From: JASJBU01 sp965372385
GTDB taxonomy: Bacteria > Pseudomonadota > Gammaproteobacteria > Chromatiales > Chromatiaceae
Length of the DNA stretch: 12,251 nucleotides
Assembly (NCBI GenBank): GCA_965372385.1
Contig: CBDVCD010000081.1
Location: 1-12,251, forward strand
Direction of reading: 5' to 3'
The position numbers and the translations under genes were made by a program. Each line of letters opens with the position of its first letter. Within the stretch, counting starts at the first letter, position 1. The notes below the pieces were generated by a model. That model saw only the letters and a program-made list of their open reading frames with translations. It was not told where the DNA came from and made no database searches. Below are positions 1 through 7,370 of the stretch, in pieces.

Positions 1-3
1 CTT

Positions 4-22
4 GGAATAGAATAACTATTCC
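4..22. repeat. Stem-loop downstream of the ATPase gene (possible terminator or operator)
   Basis: GGAATAG (4-10) and CTATTCC (16-22) form a perfect 7-base stem around a 5-base loop. For minus-strand transcription it comes 70 bases after the ATPase stop, where a terminator would be expected. The following bases fall outside the window, so a T-tract cannot be confirmed. The remaining part of 1-91 contains no recognisable gene. Confidence 0.4.
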
Positions 23-28
23 GCGTCA

Positions 29-41
29 TTGTGCCTTGACC
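29..41. repeat. 13-bp inverted repeat, copy downstream of the ATPase gene
   Basis: On the plus strand this reads TTGTGCCTTGACC, exactly complementary to 2966-2978. It lies 50 bases past the ATPase stop codon and would be in the 3' untranslated region of the transcript. The match could reflect terminal repeats of a former mobile unit, a shared protein-binding site, or RNA pairing. Confidence 0.6.
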
Positions 42-91
42 TGCACCACCACAAATGCACACTCTACCCCATCCAACTGAGGATTCTAGGA

Positions 92-2938
92 TTATTTATT
101 CCGATCCATGTGACGCATAAAAACCTTCTCTAGCTCAACCAAGAATAATACAGAGGAGGAGACCAGCAGGATGCGTACCCATATACTGAAATCGATTGAC
201 GCAGTGCCAAATAAGGACTGCATTGGCGCAAGGTAGGTAAAACCCAGTTGAAAGATAATGAGGATACCGATAGCGATCAGCACATAACGGTTGCCGGTTA
301 ATCCTGCCCGGTTAAATACCGATGCTGTGATGTAGCGAGAGTTGAATAGATAAAATATCTCGAACATGACCAGCGTGTTTACAGCTACCGTTCGTGCATG
401 CTCAATACTGACGCCTCGTTCCATTTCCCAAATAAAAAGCCCGAATGTTCCACTCATCAAAATTATTGAGACAAATGCAACACGCCAAATCAAATAAGGA
501 GTCAGCATCGGTTCATGGGCATCGCGTGGTGGGCGTCGCATCACCTTCTGTTCGGGCGGTTCAAATGCCAGCGACAACGCTAACGTAACTGCCGTGATCA
601 TATTCACCCAGAGAATCTGCACCGGCGTTAAGGGCAGCTGGTGAAAACCCAACAAGATTGCGGCAAGGATAATCAGTGCCTCACCACCATTGGTGGGTAA
701 AATGAAGAGGATGGCCTTCTTGAGATTGTCGTAGACAGTGCGTCCTTCTTCCACGGCATGAGTGATCGAGGCGAAATTGTCATCGGCCAAGACCATTTCC
801 GCGGCTTCCTTGGCCGCTTCCGTTCCATTTTGACCCATAGCGGTACCCACGTCGGCACGTTTCAAGGCCGGTGCATCGTTTACACCATCGCCTGTCATGG
901 CTACGATCAAACCCTGTTCCTGCAACAGCCTGACTAATAGCAGCTTGTGCTCAGGATTTACCCGTGCATACACATCAACATCTTGCACTCGTTGCCGCAA
1001 CTCGTCCTCACTCATTCCTTCAAGTTCTTGTCCGGTAATGACGTCATCGGTATTAATGAGTTTGAGTTGCCGGGCGATTGCACGGGCGGTGGCAGCGTGA
1101 TCACCCGTGATCATCTTTACCCGGATACCCGCCATACCACAGCTTTGCACTGCTGCAATGGCCTCCTTGCGAGGGGGGTCGATCAAGCCGAACATACCCA
1201 GCAGTGTCAGGTCATTTTCTACATCACTGAAGCTGAGCTCCATCTGGTCATGGCTTACCGGCTTGACGGCAATGGCCAATACTCGCTGACCTTGCTGTGC
1301 CATTTCTTCAATACGGGTCAACCAGTAATTTCTATCCAGAGGTTGATCGCCATCAACAGTTCTCTGATGAGCACACATCTCCAATACACGTTCAGGCGCA
1401 CCTTTGAGAAAGACAAAAGCGTCGCCCGTGTGACTATGGTGGAGCGTCGCCATAAAACGGTGCTCGGATTCAAAAGGGATGAGATCGGTGCGCGGGTACT
1501 GTTTACCCTCTACCTCAATATCCAAACCCGCCTTTAAACCTGCCACCAGCAATGCCCCTTCCATAGGGTCTCCATGCACCAACCATTCACTGTTATTCTG
1601 TTCCAGTGATGCATCGTTGCAGAGTACTGCTGCACGCAGCACCTCCAGCAGGAGTGGGCGTTCCTCTGGAAGCACGTCTCTGTTTGCCAGCGAAATCGCA
1701 CCGTGGGGATCATAGCCCGTACCACTTAGCTCAAAAAGATTGCGGGTGGTCACAATCCTGCGCACGGTCATTTCATTGCAGGTCAGGGTGCCGGTTTTAT
1801 CTGAGCAAATGACCGTTACAGCCCCTAGCGTCTCGACAGCAGGAAGTCTGCGAATAATGGCATTACGCCGGGCCATACGCTGTACACCGATCGCCAGCGT
1901 GATGGTCATGATTGCGGGCAATCCTTCGGGAATCGCGGCCACTGCCAGGCTTACAGCAGCGAGAAACATTTCAGCCACCGCATAATCTCGGACTAGCGAG
2001 CCGAACGCGAAGGTAACAATGGCTATACCCAGAATAGCTAGAGTAAGCCAACGGCCAAACTGGGCCATCTGACGCAATAGTGGGGTCGTCACTGACTCCA
2101 CTTCCGATACCAGCGTACTGATGCGACCAATCTCGGTTTGTTCACCGGTCGCAACCACCACACCGGCCCCCTGGCCATGGGTAACCAGGGTGCCCGAATA
2201 GGCCATGCAACGGTGATCGCCAATCACAGTCTCCTGTGCGACAGGATCGGTGATCTTTTCTACCGCCATCGACTCACCTGTCAGCACTGACTCCTGAATT
2301 TGCAGTCCCTTGACACGGAACAACCGCAGGTCTGCCGGCACCTTATCGCCAGATTGCAGCAGGACGATATCACCGGGCACCGACTCTTCAGCCTGGATGG
2401 TTAATTGTCGGCCATCACGCATAACCATTGCATGTGGAGAAAGCATCTGCCGTATTGCTCTCAACGCATCCTCGGCCTTGCCCTCCTGTACGAATCCGAT
2501 CACTGCATTGATAAGAACCACACCAAGGATCACACTGGCATCCACCCAGTGCCCCAACATGGCCGTGACGGCGCTCGCGGCGATCAACACATAGATCAGC
2601 ACATTATGGAATTGGTAGAAAAACCGTACCAGTGGGCCACGTGTTCTTGCTTCGGGAAGCCGATTCGGCCCGTGTTCAGCAAGCCTGTGAGTTGCCTCTT
2701 CTCTGGATAGACCGTCTTTTGTTGTATTGAGTGATTCGAAGACTGCATTAGCGCTTTCAGCATGCCAACTTTCTGAAGTCGAAGCGGTGTCACCTGGCCG
2801 ACCATTTCGCTTTTTGATCGCGTTAAGTGTCTGGCGTGTAACCACAGCTCCAACAACAGCCAGAATGACCAACATGGCAAGGACGATCAGCCATTCAATG
2901 ACAGCAACATCAAATCTCCAGGTAAGTTCCTCATTCAT
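92..2938 (-). CDS. P-type cation-transporting ATPase, type IIA-like, with extra N-terminal helix
   Basis: Inner-membrane ATP-driven cation pump, 948 residues. Motifs in order: TGES (220-223, actuator domain), IPEGLP in M4 (336-341), phosphorylation site DKTGT (Asp380), KGAP (512-515, nucleotide domain), DPPR (587-590), TGD (611-613) and TGDGVND (682-688). Ten standard membrane helices plus one additional helix at 10-34 are seen. A cation-ATPase N-domain starts near residue 58. Ion-site comparison with SERCA: M4 Glu338, M5 Asn750 and Glu753, M6 Asn779 and Thr782, and M8 Glu860 are kept, but the M6 aspartate (SERCA Asp800) is Ala783. Substrate is thus uncertain: Ca2+, Na+ or another cation. The start is ATG 2938, with GGA ten bases upstream; a GTG at 2953 would add five residues. 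It has its own promoter, separate from the antiporter operon. It also looks more AT-rich than the operon. Confidence 0.93.
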   Translation of the reverse strand: MNEELTWRFDVAVIEWLIVLAMLVILAVVGAVVTRQTLNAIKKRNGRPGDTASTSESWHAESANAVFESLNTTKDGLSREEATHRLAEHGPNRLPEARTRGPLVRFFYQFHNVLIYVLIAASAVTAMLGHWVDASVILGVVLINAVIGFVQEGKAEDALRAIRQMLSPHAMVMRDGRQLTIQAEESVPGDIVLLQSGDKVPADLRLFRVKGLQIQESVLTGESMAVEKITDPVAQETVIGDHRCMAYSGTLVTHGQGAGVVVATGEQTEIGRISTLVSEVESVTTPLLRQMAQFGRWLTLAILGIAIVTFAFGSLVRDYAVAEMFLAAVSLAVAAIPEGLPAIMTITLAIGVQRMARRNAIIRRLPAVETLGAVTVICSDKTGTLTCNEMTVRRIVTTRNLFELSGTGYDPHGAISLANRDVLPEERPLLLEVLRAAVLCNDASLEQNNSEWLVHGDPMEGALLVAGLKAGLDIEVEGKQYPRTDLIPFESEHRFMATLHHSHTGDAFVFLKGAPERVLEMCAHQRTVDGDQPLDRNYWLTRIEEMAQQGQRVLAIAVKPVSHDQMELSFSDVENDLTLLGMFGLIDPPRKEAIAAVQSCGMAGIRVKMITGDHAATARAIARQLKLINTDDVITGQELEGMSEDELRQRVQDVDVYARVNPEHKLLLVRLLQEQGLIVAMTGDGVNDAPALKRADVGTAMGQNGTEAAKEAAEMVLADDNFASITHAVEEGRTVYDNLKKAILFILPTNGGEALIILAAILLGFHQLPLTPVQILWVNMITAVTLALSLAFEPPEQKVMRRPPRDAHEPMLTPYLIWRVAFVSIILMSGTFGLFIWEMERGVSIEHARTVAVNTLVMFEIFYLFNSRYITASVFNRAGLTGNRYVLIAIGILIIFQLGFTYLAPMQSLFGTASIDFSIWVRILLVSSSVLFLVELEKVFMRHMDRNK

Positions 2939-2965
2939 TGGTCTATTTTCCACTCAAAGTGAAAT

Positions 2966-2978
2966 GGTCAAGGCACAA
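2966..2978. repeat. 13-bp inverted repeat, copy upstream of the ATPase gene
   Basis: On the plus strand this reads GGTCAAGGCACAA, the exact reverse complement of positions 29-41. The two copies lie just outside the ATPase coding region on either side. Read as mRNA, this copy is in the 5' leader. Confidence 0.6.
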
Positions 2979-2992
2979 AGGATAACTTGTGC
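2973..2992. repeat. Leader hairpin upstream of the P-type ATPase start
   Basis: GCACAA (2973-2978) and TTGTGC (2987-2992) form a perfect 6-base stem with an 8-base loop. In the ATPase mRNA this hairpin would lie 34-54 bases before the ATG at 2938. No T-run follows on the minus strand, so it does not look like a terminator for the antiporter operon. It overlaps the 13-base element at 2966-2978. Confidence 0.45.
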
Positions 2993-3016
2993 GTCCATTT
3001 GCAGTTCCCTGACTTG

Positions 3017-3043
3017 ATTATATACACTTATATTTCATCTCAA
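3017..3043 (-). promoter_or_regulatory. Sigma70-like promoter of the P-type ATPase gene
   Basis: On the minus strand a perfect -10 hexamer TATAAT (3017-3022) lies 15 bases downstream of TTGAGA (3038-3043), a 5/6 match to the -35 consensus. The 15-base spacer is shorter than the ideal 17, so strength may be modest or activator-dependent. It sits in the 148-base AT-rich gap between the D3 stop and the ATPase start. A start site near 3010 would give a leader of about 70 bases. Assignment is by consensus match only. Confidence 0.55.
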
Positions 3044-3059
3044 TGATATCCTTATTGAG
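3039..3059. repeat. Inverted repeat overlapping the ATPase -35 region (candidate operator)
   Basis: CTCAAT (3039-3044) and ATTGAG (3054-3059) form a perfect 6-base inverted repeat around a 9-base centre. It overlaps the proposed -35 element and extends upstream of it, which is a usual position for a regulator site. No regulator is encoded in the window. The repeat is short, so chance is possible. Confidence 0.35.
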
Positions 3060-3086
3060 TGGCAATAGAGTAAGTTTTGAAAACCC

Positions 3087-4424
3087 TCATAGGCCAAGAA
3101 GCGCAATGGCGCCTCCAAGCAAAACAAGAAAACTGATCGCAACTGTCCACTGACCCAGCTGGCACTCCAACGAATTCAGGCTGCGGTCCCAGTCAACAGC
3201 AAGCCATTTTCGCCCTATCCATGACAGGAACAGATCTCGCTGTTTGGGTATCCATGGCATAACGGTGGGGTGAATTCGGTGCGCAATGAAATTTAGCCAC
3301 CGTATACTGGGCCTTAAAAACTCTAGCGGGATAACGGGCAGCTTACGCAGGATATTGTCTCTGGTGGCAGACCACTCAGTAAGCCTTGAATTCAACCAAC
3401 AGCGTAAGGGCGATATCCTGCAAGCCATCAGCCACAGGATAGTCATGCTGCAGACTGCGGTTGGAACCAGCAAGTAAAGCATTTCACGCATCATTGGCCA
3501 GGAGGCGGGTTGTTCCAAGACTCGACCCATAGCGAATAGGACCAGACCTGCAAGAGCAACACTGGTATAGGCCAAAATAGACCGGGCACGCACTTGTACC
3601 ATGCCGACCAAGAATCCAAAGACAAGGCTGACAACACCCACGACTTGCATAGCAAAACCCCATGCCGGTAGCGCAACTTCACCCATGGGCAGCCAACAGA
3701 GCCAGCCAAGCACGCCTTGACCGAATTGGAATACCATGAGCAGCGGCAAAAGGGCTACCGGTACAGCCCGGTAGGCCCGTGGCACCCAGAGATGCAGTGG
3801 AAACAGACCGGCCCTGACAGCAAAACCGGCCAGTACCAATCCCACCAGGAGATCCCGGCTGTCCGGGTTTGTCATTGCCTGATGCAAAGCGCTGAAGCCG
3901 CCACCTTCAGCAGCCATCGTTACCAACACCTCGAACAGCAACAGATCGCCGAGTATCAGCATCGACAGGTAACGTCTTGCGGCTTTCCGCGACTCATCAC
4001 TACCCCGGTGGACAATGAGGCCGTAAAGGGCGTAGCCGCTGACGGAGGCAAAAAAGAAAAACAGCCAGGGGTCTCGGGCCAGAATGAGCCCAAGACTGCC
4101 GCCCATGGCCAACAGATAGAATATGCCGAGACGTCGGCCGGCCTTGGCATGGAAACCTGACCCCACTACCAGCGCCACCCCAAGCCATACTGCACCCATC
4201 AGTGCCAGAAAGAGCCGGACCGGCGCTTCGATTCCCAAGCTCGATCCAAGCAGGAGCCAAGGCAGATTCATCGACGTGCCGCCTGGAAGCAGGAGAGACA
4301 CAGCCAGAGCGGGTAGGGCTGCAAAGGGAATCATCCAGTTCGCTCTGCTGTAGACACTATCGGACACCAGGCCGAGGGCCAATAACCAGGGTACCAATGG
4401 CACGGCCGCTAGCACGAGGCTCAT
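3087..4424 (-). CDS. Degenerate third antiporter-like subunit (D3) lacking proton-channel residues
   Basis: A NuoL/M/N-family membrane protein of 445 residues, shorter than D1 and D2. Homology is clear around helix 5 to the following loop (GLIVHRGSDESRKAARRYL, 135-153) and around helix 7 (AVRAGLFPLHLWVPRA, 202-217). The channel residues are lost: the helix-5 Glu aligns with Ser127, the helix-7 Lys is Arg204, the helix-8 Lys falls in a Gln/Gly-rich stretch (233-236), and no GFxxKW helix 12 exists. The tail from about 335 is a largely polar, basic and aromatic stretch ending in one hydrophobic helix (about 426-445); this recalls the lateral-helix-plus-anchor C-termini of some antiporter-like subunits. 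The start is ATG 4424, overlapping the D2 stop as ATGA, with GGGAG at 4433-4437; the frame upstream to 4721 is an artefact inside D2. It is last in the operon. The frame is intact, so this looks like a retained non-pumping subunit rather than a pseudogene. Confidence 0.85.
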   Translation of the reverse strand: MSLVLAAVPLVPWLLALGLVSDSVYSRANWMIPFAALPALAVSLLLPGGTSMNLPWLLLGSSLGIEAPVRLFLALMGAVWLGVALVVGSGFHAKAGRRLGIFYLLAMGGSLGLILARDPWLFFFFASVSGYALYGLIVHRGSDESRKAARRYLSMLILGDLLLFEVLVTMAAEGGGFSALHQAMTNPDSRDLLVGLVLAGFAVRAGLFPLHLWVPRAYRAVPVALLPLLMVFQFGQGVLGWLCWLPMGEVALPAWGFAMQVVGVVSLVFGFLVGMVQVRARSILAYTSVALAGLVLFAMGRVLEQPASWPMMREMLYLLVPTAVCSMTILWLMACRISPLRCWLNSRLTEWSATRDNILRKLPVIPLEFLRPSIRWLNFIAHRIHPTVMPWIPKQRDLFLSWIGRKWLAVDWDRSLNSLECQLGQWTVAISFLVLLGGAIALLGL

Positions 4425-5917
4425 AGGCCGTACTCCCGTGTTGCAATGAGCCGCGCCCACTCCAGTGGGCTGAACGGTGCTGCTGCCAGCAACCCGACCA
4501 GCAGGGAGAGAAATGCAGTTATCAACGGCGGCAATAGCAACGCCCAGGCAGTCTCCCATCTCCCGTATGATCTTTCGGAAGGCCATGCTGCTGGTGGTTC
4601 CCGAAACCACGCAGCATGCAGGATCGGCAGAAAGTAGGCGGCATTCAGCAGGCTGCTGCCAGCCAGTACCAGCACCACCCAGTTCTGCCCGGCTTCCAGT
4701 GCGCCGTGTCCCAAATACCATTTGCTGACGAACCCTGCCAGTGGCGGTACTCCGATCATGCCTAAAGCACCCAGCGTGAAGGCCCCCATGGTCCAGGGCA
4801 TACGCCGGCCGACACCGTTCATCTGGCTCACTTTATGGATTCCCAGGGTCTCTGCCAGATTGCCGGCACAAAAAAACAGGGTGATCTTCATCAGGCCCTG
4901 ATGCACCAGATGGACGATTCCGCCGATGGTGGCGATTGGACCGACTACCGCGACACCCAGGGTAATGTAAGAGACCTGGCTGACCGTGGAGAAGGCAAGT
5001 CGGCGCTTCAGGTCGTCCTGGAATAGGGCCCTTAACGAACCATAGAGAATAGTCACGGCAGCCAGTACTGCCAGTGGCCCAGTGACGCCGAGCCACTCAG
5101 CGTACTCGATGCCGAACACATCATAGATGACCCGTACGATACCGAAGGCGCCCACCTTCACCACCGCCACCGCGTGCAGCAGCGCGCTTACCGGCGCCGG
5201 CGCCACCATGGCCTGGGGCAGCCAGCCATGCAAGGGTACCAGCGCGGCCTTGACTCCCAGACCCGCGATGAGCAGGCTGAAGATCGTTATCAGTGCGGCT
5301 CGGGAGCTGCTCGAACTGGCTGCGACAAATCCCCCTTCAGTGAACTCCAGGGTTCCGGCAAGCCCATACAGCCAGGCTGTACCGATCAGCAACAGGGCGC
5401 CCCCCAGCATGGTGTAGATCAGGTAGGTGCGTCCTGCACGCCGTGCCACCTCTGTACCACGATGCACAATCAGCGGATAGGTGGAGAGGGTTAGCAGTTC
5501 ATAGAACAACAGGAAGGTCATTAGATTGCCCGCCAGGGCCACACCCACCGTAGCGGTCACGCAGAGACTGAAGAAACCAAAGAAGCGGCTGCGGTGAGGC
5601 GAATCCTCCAGATAACCGATGGCATACACCGTCGTTAGCAGCCAGAGCCCGGTGGAGAGAGGGAGGAAAAGCAGCGACAGGGCATCGGCTCTCAGTACCA
5701 GGTCAAGACCGGGTAATAGAGGCAGTCTTGTCTCATAGTGGTGTCCGTGGAGGACGCCCCAGAGCAGAATGAGCACCAGCACCAGTTTGGCGACCGCGCC
5801 GCCTAGATTTAAAACGGTGCGGAGAACGACATTTTTTTCAGCAAGAAAAAAGATCATCAGCCCCGGCAGCAGTGAACTGCAGACAATCAACAGGGGCAGC
5901 CACTCATCCCAATTCAT
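4421..5917 (-). CDS. Mrp/Mnh antiporter-like subunit D, second paralogue (D2)
   Basis: Second NuoL/M/N-family subunit, 498 residues, about 14 helices. Key residues are intact: Glu140 (FYELLTLSTY), Lys223 (GVKAALVPLHGWLP), Lys254 (AVVKVGAFG), His336 and His339 with Lys344 in helices 10-11 (HLVHQGLMK), and Lys399 (GFVSKW). It is therefore expected to carry protons. In classical Mrp systems two such subunits exist (MrpA core and MrpD), so D2 may play the MrpA-core role, but I cannot assign that from sequence alone. The start is ATG 5917, overlapping the D1 stop as ATGA, with the strong ribosome-binding site GGGGAGGGG five bases upstream. A longer frame to 6034 lies inside D1 and has no homologous sequence. 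It shares the segment LIVHRG after helix 5 with D3, suggesting D2 and D3 are tandem duplicates. Confidence 0.92.
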   Translation of the reverse strand: MNWDEWLPLLIVCSSLLPGLMIFFLAEKNVVLRTVLNLGGAVAKLVLVLILLWGVLHGHHYETRLPLLPGLDLVLRADALSLLFLPLSTGLWLLTTVYAIGYLEDSPHRSRFFGFFSLCVTATVGVALAGNLMTFLLFYELLTLSTYPLIVHRGTEVARRAGRTYLIYTMLGGALLLIGTAWLYGLAGTLEFTEGGFVAASSSSSRAALITIFSLLIAGLGVKAALVPLHGWLPQAMVAPAPVSALLHAVAVVKVGAFGIVRVIYDVFGIEYAEWLGVTGPLAVLAAVTILYGSLRALFQDDLKRRLAFSTVSQVSYITLGVAVVGPIATIGGIVHLVHQGLMKITLFFCAGNLAETLGIHKVSQMNGVGRRMPWTMGAFTLGALGMIGVPPLAGFVSKWYLGHGALEAGQNWVVLVLAGSSLLNAAYFLPILHAAWFREPPAAWPSERSYGRWETAWALLLPPLITAFLSLLVGLLAAAPFSPLEWARLIATREYGL

Positions 5918-7359
5918 GGCATCCCCTCCCCGGTGAGCGTAACCCACGGTGCACCAATGTCCATCTGTTCCAGGGGCCAGGGTGCCAGCAAGCCGAGAGC
6001 CAAGGCTACCAGCGCCAGCCCGAGAGCGGCCCACTCCATGATCGCCGGGACCGCACGACTATCATGCAGTACCTTGGCTTGAGTAAAGGCGAAGCCAATG
6101 ACCTTGAAGACGTAGGCCGCCGCCAGTAGGCTTCCGGTGATCACCACCAGGACCCAGCCCCACTGGCCACTGCTGAATGCGGCCTCTAACAACAGCCATT
6201 TGGCGACAAACCCACCGCTTGGCGGAAGTCCAATGATGCTTATTCCTGCAATGGCGAATGCAGTCAAGGTCAGGGGCAAGCGTTGCACTATCCGATCCAG
6301 ATCGGCGATGCGATCATGCCCGCCGAAATACAGGATATTCCCGACAGCGAGAAACATGGCGCTTTTGGCTAGGGCATGGGAGAGAACAAAATAGACTACA
6401 GCGTTCCATGCTGCCGGAATCAGGAGCGGAAAAGCGAGAAATAGATAACCAAGTTGGGCGACCGTCGAATAGGCGACCAATAACTTGAGTCGCTTCTGAC
6501 GCAGTGCCTGCAGCGAGCCCCAAAGGATGGCGCCAGCGCCGAGGGCGCCAAGCAATAGCCGCGGTGCGACGTCTGGCTCGGGAAACAGATCCAGCCACAA
6601 CCGCAGCAGGAGATAGAAAGAAGCCTTCACCACCAGCGCGGAGAGAATCGCGCTCACCGGCGCCGGCGCGCTGGCGTGGGCCGGAGGCAGCCAGAAGTGC
6701 AGCGGAAACAGTGCCGTCTTGAGCAGCAGCCCTGCTGTCATCAGACCCATGGCAGCCCAGACCGCCGGCATGGGCGTCATAAGCCGCCCCAGAGAGATGA
6801 TATCCAGGCTGCCGAAGGCATGATAAAGCAGCGCCACGCCCAGCAGGTAACAGAGCGAACCGAGCAGGCTGACCAGCAGGTAGCGCATGGCCCCGGTCAG
6901 TGCGTCTACACCGCCCGCCAAGGCCACCAGTGCTACTGCCGCCAACCCCAGTAGCTCCAACGTGACATAGAGGTTGAAGATGTCCCCGGACAGAAACAGG
7001 GCGTTGAGCGCGGCCCAGAGAAACAACCACAAGGGCCAGAAATACTGGGCCTTTCGGCGCGCAAAATAACCGCTGGCATAGAGACTGATGCCAAGACCCA
7101 CCAGCGCCGTCATGATCAGCATCAGGCTGCTCAGGCCATCAGCATAGAGATCGATCCCCAGGGGTGCACCCCATCCGCTAACGGCATAACGTTGAACCCC
7201 GTGGGTTGCCACCTGCCAACTCAGCCCGGCGACCGGGACAATAATGCTCAATGCTGTCGCCAGACCCAGCGGTACAGCCCGCCGGGGCAGAAGAAAACAC
7301 AACAGGGAGCCGGCGAGTGGCAGCAGGATGGTCCAAATGGCCCAAGGGATGCTCACCAT
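5914..7359 (-). CDS. mnhD: Mrp/Mnh antiporter subunit D, first paralogue (D1)
   Basis: Antiporter-like proton-translocating subunit of the NuoL/M/N family, 481 residues and about 14 hydrophobic helices. The channel residues expected for the family are present: Glu135 in helix 5 (YVTLELLGL), Lys214 in helix 7 (LLKTALFPLHFWLP), Lys245 in helix 8 (ALVVKASFY), His328/Lys332 in helices 10-11 (LSHALAKSA) and Lys387 in helix 12 (GGFVAKW). The APAPVSA loop after helix 7 is intact. An ATG at 7371 overlaps the mnhC stop by one base, but the ATG at 7359 has GGGGA five bases upstream and was preferred. It directly follows mnhC, as MrpD does in most operons, and shows every residue expected of an active proton pump. 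Its stop overlaps the next start as ATGA. Confidence 0.94.
   Translation of the reverse strand: MVSIPWAIWTILLPLAGSLLCFLLPRRAVPLGLATALSIIVPVAGLSWQVATHGVQRYAVSGWGAPLGIDLYADGLSSLMLIMTALVGLGISLYASGYFARRKAQYFWPLWLFLWAALNALFLSGDIFNLYVTLELLGLAAVALVALAGGVDALTGAMRYLLVSLLGSLCYLLGVALLYHAFGSLDIISLGRLMTPMPAVWAAMGLMTAGLLLKTALFPLHFWLPPAHASAPAPVSAILSALVVKASFYLLLRLWLDLFPEPDVAPRLLLGALGAGAILWGSLQALRQKRLKLLVAYSTVAQLGYLFLAFPLLIPAAWNAVVYFVLSHALAKSAMFLAVGNILYFGGHDRIADLDRIVQRLPLTLTAFAIAGISIIGLPPSGGFVAKWLLLEAAFSSGQWGWVLVVITGSLLAAAYVFKVIGFAFTQAKVLHDSRAVPAIMEWAALGLALVALALGLLAPWPLEQMDIGAPWVTLTGEGMP
5923..5931 (-). promoter_or_regulatory. Strong ribosome-binding site for D2
   Basis: Minus strand GGGGAGGGG sits 5 bases before ATG 5917 and within the end of D1. 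It fixes the D2 start and excludes the longer frame to 6034. Confidence 0.75.
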
Positions 7360-7370
7360 GGAAATCCCCA

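Noticed and set aside
947..1537. Plus-strand open frame of 196 codons opposite the P-type ATPase
   Set aside because: It lies entirely inside the ATPase, whose motifs are intact on the other strand; its translation shows no recognisable domain.
3074..3084. Palindrome GTTTTGAAAAC just after the D3 stop as an operon terminator
   Set aside because: The stem is short and AT-only apart from its end base pair, and no GC-rich stem with a T-tract follows on the minus strand.
4425..4721. Upstream extension of D3 adding 99 residues
   Set aside because: It lies inside D2, has no hydrophobic antiporter helices, and the ATG at 4424 has a ribosome-binding site and the ATGA overlap seen at other junctions.
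5918..6034. Upstream extension of D2
   Set aside because: Translation of the 3' end of D1 in another frame; the strong ribosome-binding site at 5923-5931 marks ATG 5917.
5190..6669. A 14-base direct repeat ACCGGCGCCGGCGC at 5190-5203 and 6656-6669
   Set aside because: Both copies encode the conserved APAPVS loop of D2 and D1, so it is explained by paralogy and not by a mobile or regulatory repeat.
6314..7030. Minus-strand 238-codon frame within D1
   Set aside because: Alternative frame of D1 with Gly/Ala/Arg-rich low-complexity translation; D1 has all antiporter motifs in its own frame.
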